The notes under the pieces are model-generated. The model made no database searches, had not been told where the DNA came from, and worked only from the letters and a program-made list of their open reading frames with translations. This document shows, piece after piece, positions 1 to 10,300 of a DNA stretch of 29,899 nucleotides. Source of the stretch: Azolla pinnata. Taxonomy: Eukaryota; Streptophyta; Polypodiopsida; Salviniales; Salviniaceae. Within the stretch, counting starts at the first letter, position 1; each line of letters starts with the position of its first letter. The stretch lies in NCBI GenBank assembly GCA_037176905.1, contig JBBBWG010000493.1, positions 7,820 through 37,718 of the forward strand, in the 5' to 3' direction. The translations under genes were made by a program, and so were the position numbers.

Positions 1-570
1 TGTATACAATTTTCAATAATCCATCTGCTTTGCATCAATTTACTGGTTTGCAGTTTTCCTGCATTTATCTGTATGTACGTGTAGATGTGCACATGGATTT
101 GTTTTCTACACCCCATTCGTGTTGTGTATGTATACAATTTTCAATAATCCATCTGCTTTGCATCAATTTACTGGTTTGCAGTTTTCCTGCATTTATCTGT
201 ATGTATGTGTAGATGTGCACATGGATTTGTTTTCTACACCCCATTCGTGTGTATGTATACTACATCGATAATGAGAATTTTCAATAATCCATCTGCTTTG
301 CATCGATTTACTTTACTGAGAGGCGGTGTTCTTTTGTTTTTTGCATTTTCTAACAAACTCACATGTTCTGCCCGCAGTTCTTGCAAATCGCAGCACTTCA
401 TTGCCCACAAGGTGGTGTTTTACGAGGCTTCTCTCCCACTAGGTTGGGTACCGAGATGCAATGCTTCAGACACAGGTATTAGTTTGCACTTTTCTTGCAT
501 TCAGATATATGTGCGTATACAATGCTACTTTCAATAATCTATCTGCTGTACATCAATTTGTTTTACTGAG
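1..570. repeat. Diverged tandem repeats upstream of the PPR gene
   Basis: Two near-identical units of about 129 bp lie at about 1-128 and 129-258. Each carries TTTTCAATAATCCATCTGC, then TTTGCAG, then a GTATGTA stretch. Shorter, more diverged copies of the head of the unit recur at about 279-330 and 518-570. The last two copies also share a T-rich tract followed by a CTAAC motif (about 347-351 and 594-598), which resembles an intron branch point ahead of a 3' splice site. The block looks like repeated local duplication around an intron-exon junction. It is seen directly; the mechanism is inferred. Confidence 0.8.
271..475 (+). CDS. Candidate first coding exon of the PPR gene (transit-peptide-like)
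   Basis: This is an optional exon model. An ATG at 271 opens a frame that reaches a CACAG|GTATTAG donor after 475. A T-rich tract plus CTAAC at 594-598 precedes an AG at 615-616. Joining 475 to 617 keeps the reading frame of the PPR ORF. The encoded N-terminus begins MRIFNNPSALHRFTLLRG, is rich in Arg, Ser and Leu and lacks acidic residues at first, as organelle transit peptides often are. An alternative is that 378-475 is a 5'UTR exon, since CCCGCAG at 371-377 is a good acceptor. Without transcript evidence the start remains open. Confidence 0.35.
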
Positions 571-616
571 AGATGTTTTTTTTTTTTGCATTTGCTAACC
601 AACTATGTTGATCAAG

Positions 617-2514
617 CGTGTGAGAATGTGATAACAAGGGGTGCACGGCATGTTTCAATACATTCTTTGGAGCAAAAGATTTCCTTTTCGAGGGGATCGA
701 TCTGCAACCATATACAAGATTGCACCGTAAGGAAAGACCTTGTAATGGGTCGACATATCTACTCAATCATTTTTCTCCAAGGCCTTGATTCAGATTCCTT
801 TGTTATGGATCACGTCATCCGCATGTTCAACGCTTGTGGCAGCCTCGTTGAAGCTACTGAAACATTTCACCGAGTGTCGAATCCGAGCATTTTTACTTGG
901 AATGCACTCATCAGCGCAAACTTAAATCTCGGAGGTCATGAGACAGCGCTCCATTTGTTTTACAAATTGCAGGAGACAGACAAGATCGTCCCTGACAAGG
1001 TCTCCTATTTGTCGGCAATAAAATACTGCAGCGCCTTAGGATGTGTTAAGAACAGTAGAGTTCTACACAGAGAGATTATTCAAGCAGGAATTTCGGTGGA
1101 TGTAACTGTGGGAAGCTCAATCGTGGACATGTATTGCAAGTGTGGGAGTATAGAGGACGCCAGGAAGGTTTTCAACGATCTATTGGATCGAAACGAGGTG
1201 TCGTGGAACGTGATGATTGCAGGATATGCTGAGAGCGAGGATTCGGCAATCGCGTTGGAGTTATTCTACGAAATGCAAGGGAAAGGGATGAAGGCGAGCA
1301 AAGTATCAGCCTTGTACGTGTTACGGGCATGCGGCAACATGGAAAATGTTTGGCAGGGTTTTCTAACACACAGTCTTCTTGCCGAAAGCGGTCTCGAATC
1401 GGACGTGGCAGTCGGCAGCTCAACGATGGACATGTACGCTAAACTTGGGAAGCTCAGAGAAGCGCAAAACATATTCGATGGATTGTCGAGCCAAGATATG
1501 GTAGCGTATTGTGTTATGATTGCGGGATATGCACGGCACGGGCGAGGGCACGATGCCTTGGGCCTCTTTTCGAAACTGATCGGGCTAGGAATGAAGCCCG
1601 ACAAGGCCACGCTGTCTTCCGCGCTGAAGGCGTGCGGGTGCATCGGTGCGATCGATGAGGGTAGGCATGTGCATGACCTCATATTGAGAGGAGGGCTGGA
1701 ATCGGACGCCGTGATCGGAGGCTCCGCGATCGATATGTATGCGAAATCAGGCAGCATGGGCGAGGCATACAAGGTGTTCAGCGATTTGCCCCCCAAGAAC
1801 GCGGTTTCGTGGGGTGCGATCTTGACAGGATATTTGCAGCATGGCGACGTCGGCGTGGCATTATGGCTTCTGTCGAGAATGCATCGGGAAGGTCTGGAGC
1901 CCAGCAAACCCATGCTCTTGTCCATTTTGGGGTGCTGCAGCAGCGCGGAATCGCTGGGCAGCGGCCGGCGAGCGCACGCTCTCGTCGTCGCCGAGTCGGA
2001 GCTGGTTTCGGACGCGGCGGTCGGGAGCGCGTTGGTGGACATGTATGCGAAATGCGGGAGCTTGGAGGACGCGTACCGCGTGTTCCGACGATTGCCAAGC
2101 CGCGACGCGGTGTCGTGGGGCGCGATGATGTCGGGATGTGCCCAGCACGGCGACGCCGGCTCCGTGCTCGCTTTGTTCGCCGAGATGCTCGAGGCCGGGG
2201 TCGGGCCGGGCACGGTGACGCTCTCGTCTGCGTTGAAAGCGTGCGGGATCGCGGGCGGCGCCGCGCTGCTGCGATCGCTCCACAGCCACGCCGCGGAGAG
2301 CGCGCTGGAGCGCGATCCGATCGTCGGGAGCGCGCTCGTCGACGCCTACGCAAAGCGCGGCGAAGAAGCGGAGAGCGCGTGGCGTGTGTTCGAAGGCCTA
2401 GCGCCGAAAGATGAGGCGGCGTGGGGCGCGATGATAGCAGGATATGCGCAACGCGGGCGCGATGTGGCAGCCTTCGAGCTGTTCCGGAGGATGCAACAGG
2501 AGGGCATCGAACCC

Positions 2515-2555
<41 letters not shown>

Positions 2556-3159
2556 GAGCAGCTCCACCGTGTTGTGCATCCTCAAGTCTTGCGGCGCGAT
2601 CGGGGCCCTTGCGCAAGGCCGCCTCGTGCACCATCTGTTCGTCGCGGGCAGTTGCGGAGCTCCGGCGGACGTTGCGATCGCAACCGCGCTCGTGGAAATG
2701 TACGCGAGATGCGGCAGCCTCGGCGAAGCTCGCAGCGTCTTCGACTCGATGCCCGATCGAACCGTCGTGTCGTGGGGTGCGCTCATCGCGGGCTATGCCG
2801 CGCACGGCCGCTTGGATCGGGTCCGCTCCGTCCTCGCCGAAATGCTGGTCCATGGCCCCACGCCTGCCGACGCGGTGCTCACCAGTGTTCTCGCAGCTTG
2901 CAGCCATGGCGGCGAGCCGCGGGAAGGCTTCCAACACTTCGGGGCGATGGCCAAGGCCTTTGATATCGCACCAAAAGCCGAGCATTTCAACTGCATGGTT
3001 GACCTTCTCGGGCGCCGCGGCCAGCTCGAGATGGCCCGCGACCTCCTGCAAACCATGCCCTCCCCCCCCGATGCCGTCGCGTGGACGTCGTTGCTGAATT
3101 CCAGCAAGGTCTACGAATGTGCGAGCTTGGCGCGCCGTTGTTTCGATGAAACGCTCTGA
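617..3159 (+). CDS. PLS-class pentatricopeptide repeat protein, E domain cut short
   Basis: Predicted organelle RNA-binding protein; PLS-class PPR proteins usually specify C-to-U editing sites or other RNA processing in plastids or mitochondria. The ORF is open from 538 and its first in-frame ATG is at 745. PPR homology already begins before that ATG (NHIQDCTVRKDLVMGRHIYS), so the true start probably lies upstream or in another exon; 617 follows a plausible acceptor. Seven P-L-S triplets are visible, each with a P motif such as VSWNVMIAGYAE, VSWGAILTGYLQHG or VSWGALIAGYAAHG, followed by L and S motifs ending in VDMYAKCGS-like blocks. The tail TSLLNSSKVYECASLARRCF is the start of an E domain, but TGA at 3157-3159 ends it about 60 residues early. 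There is no DYW domain. A run of 13 Asn codons lies at about 2514-2552. The 3' half is much more GC-rich than the 5' half. It may be functional as an E-less protein or be decaying. Confidence 0.85.
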
Positions 3160-3328
3160 GCATGCCCCCGGTTCAATGCGCTTGTATTTGTGCGTGTCCC
3201 ACGTATTTGTTATATGTGGGCGAATCGAGGTTGCGATTCTGGATTCTCTGCAACGATGCGCGAGTCGGGTCGTTGCACCTAAAGCAAAGATTGGGAGGGA
3301 GGAAGGAATTCGCAGAATTAAATTTTAA
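3158..3328 (+). pseudogene. Out-of-frame continuation of the PPR E domain
   Basis: The +1 frame just past the PPR stop stays open to TAA at 3326-3328. It reads SEHAPGSMRLYLCVSHVFVI, then CGRIEVAILDSLQRCASR. In fern-type PPR proteins the residues after RRCFDE run about DPEHA-GYVLMSNIYA--GRWEDV--I-LRRCA, which this frame resembles. The simplest reading is a one-base frameshift between about 3140 and 3158. The match is by eye and weak in places. Confidence 0.5.
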
Positions 3329-4339
3329 AGCCCGTTAATCTGCGAACGTTTTTTTTTACTGCCAGCTCAAACTGGTATTATTAAATCGGCGCAGGTGAAA
3401 CCCGGGTGCGGATCGTCGATTGCTGGATCAAAACCCGATGCGGAACAATCGCAAGATTGTCATTCGAGATACGAGTTGGATACGACTGAAATGACGGATA
3501 TGAAGAAGACCTTGTGGATCATTTCAGAATGACTGGAATGATAAAAAGACTGAAGAGGAATGGTTGGTGGAATTCCCATTCTATGTACATACAAGGCAGG
3601 CTATGGGTAAGAGAACCCATCTCAGAAGAGAGATGGTATATGGATTTATGGACCAGCTGGATATATAAAATCATAACTCATCACTTCTCAATTGAGCAAT
3701 GGAGATCGCATGCCCGATCTGAGTTTTTGCATACCAGTTCTAGATCTGAGTTTTTGCATCGAGACCTCGGACTTGCAGCAATAACCGATCAGAAGAACTA
3801 CATCTTGTTTACATTCCAAATGGCAAATGCAGTCACTTCATCTGAAAAGAGCAAATGATTGAAAGCCAAATCAACCAGCATTATTTATTAATGGGGTGCT
3901 GTTTGGTAAATGATTGACTCAAAAATTATCAATCGACCAGGATTATTACCGGGGTGCTGTTTGGTAAACAACCATGAATTTATATTTGAAAAAGTTGCTA
4001 GAAATAGCAGTTTTACCAGAAGATTAGAGCTTTATGATATCATCACAAGGGATGATATACAATGAGATTTACTCCATGCTGCTGACAATCCTCGGTATGC
4101 TACTTCACTTCACGAAACGCTATGCGAAATAACATGCGGGAACTAACTGCATATGCTGCACACTTATTATTAGCCATACAAAGATCTTCTTCTGCAAGGA
4201 GGATCCGGAAATGCAGGATCCCTCTAGAATCAGAATGATAAAATACAGTGCATGATCTACTTTTCAAATTTACATACACAAAATACTTAGGTTCAGAGGT
4301 ATATCTTCTCGATGCCACGATAGCAGTCGCATAAGTTTG
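3329..4339. other. Tail-to-tail intergenic region between the PPR and ATPase genes
   Basis: No convincing gene. Two short direct duplications are visible. GATCTGAGTTTTTGCAT occurs at about 3716-3732 and again at about 3744-3760. GGGGTGCTGTTTGGTAAA occurs at about 3891-3908 and, nearly identical, near 3952-3969. The second resembles ends of some plant non-autonomous DNA transposons, but the copies are in direct orientation and no element could be delimited. The left side should hold the PPR 3'UTR, the right side the ATPase 3'UTR. Confidence 0.5.
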
Positions 4340-7300
4340 TCAAACTTTTGCATTCTGTGAAGAGCGACCCAATGGATGGAGCCTCAGAGAAAGAGAATTA
4401 GAAACAACCATAATGGAACTCATTGCCATCATTGCACCTGCAAATGAAACAGAGATCAACAATGTAAACTCTTCTTGTTTGATGTTCTAGGTCACTTTGG
4501 CCTCTTAAGACACCTCAATATTTCTTTACTTTGTTCTTCGTATCTAGCTGTAAACAGGGTTACTCTATTTACCCATGAGCCTAGAGTGGTGGATTTTCAA
4601 TGGCCTCATTCACAGACATGCGTTTGCCTCGAGAAAATGTTCACATAATCTCTCTACATGAAAATACAAGCCAGCTTTTGTTCGTATGATTCTATATTGC
4701 CCATGAGAAACAACTAAAAATGATTTGAAACGGAAAATACGATATAGCTATTCATCAGGTCTAACCACAAGTTGATGCAAGAGCAAGGCCATTTATCCAC
4801 GTGAGCACTCAGAACATAAAGACACAATTTTCTAGGTAGCATATACAGTGATGTGCATGAGCAGCACTACTCCACAATGATACTATTATGAAATCACTTA
4901 AAACGCAAAGCAATGGCTCAAATCACACACATCTACTTGAAACGGAAGAGATGGAAAGAGAGATCACACACCCGCAACAGAAGGAGACATCGAGAATCCA
5001 TATTTCGGTAGGAGAGCACCAGCAGCCAGAGGGATTGCAATTGCATTATATGTCAAGGCCCACCCCAGATTTTGCTTCACTTTATGAATAGTAGCTCGCG
5101 ATAACTCGATGGCCTCTACAACCTGCAAAGTATTCTCAGCTTTTCTATGCAAAAATAGGGTAGAGCATGTATGCAACAACATTAATTCAGGAAAGCTGGG
5201 AAGATTTACATATTATGTGAGAATGGAGATTGATATCCCTGAGCATGCTTTGGTTCACCATGTGGTTCATTTATATTTTCACTAGTTACTTCCTTGCCAG
5301 TCTTCACTAAAAATTATTGTGACTGGAAGCTGTAATCATTTGCTAAAGATGTTTGATATTGAAAATGTTTTCCTTCCATCTAGAGAATCTGTTGGGGATG
5401 AAGAAATGCTAGCACTCTTTTATAACCTGGAAGACATACCATGCTAGAATACCCCAGATAATAATAAGCAACAGCAATGAATTTGCACTATTAGAGATTA
5501 ACGGGCCAAAAATGACAGACCTGAGATAGGGTATTGCCAAGAAGAATTGCAGATGCTGCATCTGAAGCAGCATCTTCATGTTTTTGCATCTTCAAAGCCA
5601 TACCTACGTCGGCAACTGCGAGGGCTGGTGCATCATTCACACCATCTCCTACCTATATTGATGGTTACGAAACAGAAAATCAGGTCTTATTCTGAACAGT
5701 ATGTGCATACAAAAGAGCACCAGAATAATCCATGAGCAGAAATTGATGTGATCCATAATTTATACCCTTAAAATAATGACTGGGATACATTAAACTCAAG
5801 ATAATGACTTGGACCCTGTTAAGATCATTGTTTAGTGTTCAACATTTACACATCTCAAAGCGAAGGCCTGGATATGTACCATAGCCACACAGAAACCGTT
5901 ACTCTGCAAGTCTGCTATTAAATCAGCTTTGTCTTTGGGCTTTAATCCACCATGGACATAGCTTATGCCTAGACCCCCAGCAATGCTTGCAACTGCCTCT
6001 TCCCTGTCACCAGACAGAACTAAAGTATCGATTCCCATCTTCTGTAAACTGCATGAAGCCCCAGAGCAAAGAAGAAATGAGCGTTTTTTGACTAAAGAAA
6101 TCTTAAAACATATGCATTCGTATGATAGAAAAGGCACCTTTGGATGGTTAGCTTTGCATCTTCACGAAGGTTGTCAGTCACAGCTATGGCTCCTATGATA
6201 CCAACACCTTCCATGCCTACATATACAGTGGTCTTTGACTCACTGACAGAGGTAGATCCTAGCTTGTTTATCAAAATTCTGCTTAGTTGTTTCTCCAACA
6301 TCGCAAGCCCAACTGGCAAACTTTCAGATGGGGCATTCTTATGAAACTTCCTTTCACAGCATTCATGTACCCAGTCAAACAAGCCAACAGCTACAATCTT
6401 TCCTCCAACCTCAGCTAAGGCACCATAACCTGGCTCGGTCAAATGACCACTAGTAGATGGAAGCTCAAGATTCAATGTGTCAGCTTCCTTGATTATTGCT
6501 GAGGCAATCGGATGACGTGTATGTTTCTCAACAGCTGCAGCTAGACTGAGAACTTCATCATCTGTGTAAATTCCCACACTGGCTATGGCAGATACGGTTG
6601 GCTTACCTAAAGTTAAAGTTCCTGTCTACAATTCAGCAAGAAAAACTATTTGAACTTGCTTTAAAAGAAAACTCTCTTTCCAGGTCAGAAACAAAAGGGT
6701 GCTTAAAGTTGTCTTGTGAAACATTAAAGATGCACACATTGTATCACACTGGAACACAGAACCTTCTGTTCGCTTCCTATATGCAATTTAACTCGATCAT
6801 ATCAGCTGCTACCTGTATATTTATGTGCACCAATGCATACACATAGCTTATCCATCAATGATTCTAATAATCAGTTATTGCTCTCCACTGACCTTGTCAA
6901 AGACAACCTTATTCACATTAGCTAGTCGTTCAAGCACATCTCCACCTCGGAGTAGTAGTCCTTTTTTAGCACCTGAAAGGCATATTCTTATTGTCAATAA
7001 TGCATATGATCATATCATTTCTCTACAATTTAACAGATATTAAGTATATGAACTAAAAGAACTGGAAAAAGATAAAAGCACACAAATGCAAACAATAGGC
7101 ATTGTCCTCTGAAAGGTAGTGACAGGGACATAAAAAGCATGCTGAGGGTTGAAACGAGAAAGGAAATATTTGGCAAGCATTGACAGCATCATGTAGCCAA
7201 ATCATATGATATTTACAGGATCCACCCTGGCAGATCTCATTTGTCCAAATGGATTCTTAATCTTTTCCATTAGATAAAACAAGAGAGAGACGCATTACAA

Positions 7301-10300
7301 TTTTACTCAATCAAGAAGTTTGTTTTAGACAATACACGAATGGGGCTGCTATCCTGCCCGTCAAATTAATGTGCACAACCAAATTGTACCATTTTCATTT
7401 CCAATGGGGCCCACTCCGCAAGTAAAAGTGGCCGACCATTCTTTTAAAGAATCAAAGTGTTAAATGTTTTTCTGAAATGCATTATACATACATATACTTT
7501 CAGTTACTGTGTGGTATATAGCCAATCTGTAGCATATGATAACAAACTTCTAAGAAATTCAGTCAAAGACATGCACCAAAAATTAGGTTTAACGATGACA
7601 ATACAATACATGAACTAGTTACACAGCAGCCACATCATATTGTCCAAGCCTGCTACCATGAATCCATACCCATAGAAGTTCCAACTAGGACTGCAGTCGG
7701 AGTTGCAAGACCCAATGCACATGGACAGGCAACCACCTGTCAGAATATAATTTCCATTGTAATACATTTCTGATGCTACAGAAAAGATATAAAGCTGAGT
7801 TTTTTAACAATTATACCAGCACATCTATAGCAAGCTTGAGGCTTAGAAATAGGTTACTGCCTTCTGTCATATCATTAGGAAAAACATGTGGGAATAGATG
7901 CGCGCCAAAAAAATTCCTAAAAAAGCATCAGAATCAGAAAATGTTCCAGCGGGAAGAATTTGTAAAGATCAGTTGCCTGATATACCAGAAAAAGAATGTT
8001 GTTGCAGAAGCTGCCATTATCGTATAAGCAAAAGGACCTGCAATGGAATCTGCCAGCCTTTGTACTGGTGCTTCTCTTGATTGTGCATCTTCTACCTGCA
8101 GAGTACAAGCTTGACGATTTAACAACCATATTATTTTATCATTTCCATATTGATACATCATATGTCTGAAGAAGGTAAAGTTGACAGTTTTCACATGTAA
8201 GTGATGCACAAGAAAAAGTTATTCCCTTCCTTTTAAGTTGTATAATAAAAGATGTTTTCTTGATTACGTCTTTCAATCATATCAATAACTTAACCACTTT
8301 ATTAATGCTCTGAAAAGAGATCAATATTTGTTATAGAGATTCCCTTATGCATCATATTGTATCCAATCCTTCTCCTTTCTGCTGCCATTATAGCTACATC
8401 TTGATCTATGTACTTTGGTTTCAATATCAAGATTGCATTGTTTCATCATACAATATTTCTGATATGGCACTCATTCATACATAAACTGAGTGATTGATTA
8501 GTGGTTTTTCTGCACTGGAAATATGTTAAGGTTTACTGAATGAGTAGATTTTAAACTAGACCACACTCTGTAAAATAATGGATGCAAAGGAAATATCTGG
8601 ATACACTCAAGAATATAGGAAATGGATCACGAGATATGAGAAGTTCACCATTCGAATGATGTCTGAAACCACACATTTTGTCCCTATTGCTGATGCTTTT
8701 ACCTTTATTGGCCCCTCCTGTGTAACAAAGAAAAATATATAATAGCATAAAAATACAACATCTTTCAGTTTCACTGGAAGCTAATAGTTTAATGTTTAAT
8801 CTTAATATTTGAAAACAGGTACATTACTTGCTAACAAAAATTACAGCCTTTTATGTTGCAGGTATTGAATACAACAATAGGGTTGCATACACCATACATT
8901 GCGTACACAAGCCTGTCTATGTCACTATTGGTGTACGCAATCTTTCGCAGTGCCAATATGAATGTACACAGCCATTTCTATATGCTACTACTGGATATTC
9001 TCTTTTTTTACAGATAAGTATATACGTTTGCTGTATTCTGAATGCAAACTAAGAATTCGTATGATGAATATTTCTAAAACTTATGCACATCTACTTCATC
9101 TCTCACTAGGAAAGCATGCAAGCTTAGTGTCCCTGGACGAACAAGAAGACATTAAATGCCGCAGGAAAGGAGTCAGGACCATATCTCTCGAGCTCCTATG
9201 GATTCACATACGTAAGACTAATGTAATTGGAACGCAATTCATCTTTAAATACCTGTGCAATGGTAGACAACACCCCTCAAGCTCCTATACTGAAAAACAA
9301 TAGTTTGATCTTATGCTCTTCAACCCTTTGGTATTTTATCTCTAAGCATAATGCAGGGCTAAAGAATTTTCCAACGTGAAATAAGCACATAACATAACTT
9401 AAATTCGTATACCCAGTTCATTGTTCCTGCAGAGACTGTTGTGCCAATAAACTTTGGCACTGGCATCGGTTCACCAGTAAGCATTGATTCATCCACTGCA
9501 CTCCTTCCTGCAATTACAGAACCCTGCCACAACAAGGTCTCCATTATTTCAGCCAAAGCATAAGAAGTTCTTCAGCATACACTAAATCTGAAGATTAAGA
9601 AACAGTGTTGAAGCTCACATCCACAGGGATGGTCTCTCCAGGTAATACAAGTACAGAATCACCAGGCCGTATTTGACTTGTTGGTACTGTTACAGATATG
9701 GTCTGGGCAGCTAGAATTTCTCCTGTTGGAGGGGACATCCCATCATCCTCTTCCACTACCAAACGTGACTCAGGAGGTACAAGAGACTGCTCGCCAAAAA
9801 CAAAATGTTATAAGATGACGTTCTAGAGAAATTCCAATTGATCAAATAACAGCTTCCATTGATTACCAAAAGGTCATGCATATCACTGGAAGCCTGGATT
9901 CTTGCTCGCTCTTCAAGTGCTCTTCCCAAAAGAACAAATGCTAGAAGCATGACCTAATAATAATAATTTGACAGCAATTGTCATAAAATGTTGGGCAATG
10001 AGTTACATTCGAACTTGAAGCTTCAAGATTATATTTTGCAGAGTGATACAGCTAAAATGAAAACATACTGGTTCATCAAAAAAAGAGGCATCCCAATGAA
10101 GACCAGGATTCACCAGCGAGGCCTAAATAAGAAGAACCGGTTTCAATACATGTATTTGGTATAAGGACTGACAGTAGGGTTTCAAATCAAACAAAAACCT
10201 TACTGTGCTTATCAAGAAAGCAGCAGTAGCACCAGCACCAACAAGTGTGTTCATGTTGGGAGACCTCTTCAAAAAAGCTTTGTATCCATCTACAACTAGT

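Noticed and set aside
1266..2414. Long minus- and plus-strand frames overlapping the PPR gene (Arg/Ala/Pro-rich)
   Set aside because: Shadows of GC-rich coding sequence; only the PPR frame shows family motifs.
3891..3969. GGGGTGCTGTTTGGTAAA pair as transposon ends
   Set aside because: Copies are in direct, not inverted, orientation about 60 bp apart, and no target-site duplication could be seen.
9253..9289. Minus-strand stretch reading GVLSTIAQ with flanking AG/GT, first taken as the ATPase exon after TMNW
   Set aside because: It has TGA in frame and leaves family segments (DGPLR-like and IVRM-like) missing. The exon at 8717-8649 (EGPIKVKASAIG ... SDIIRM) supplies both with correct phases, so the ATPase is intact.
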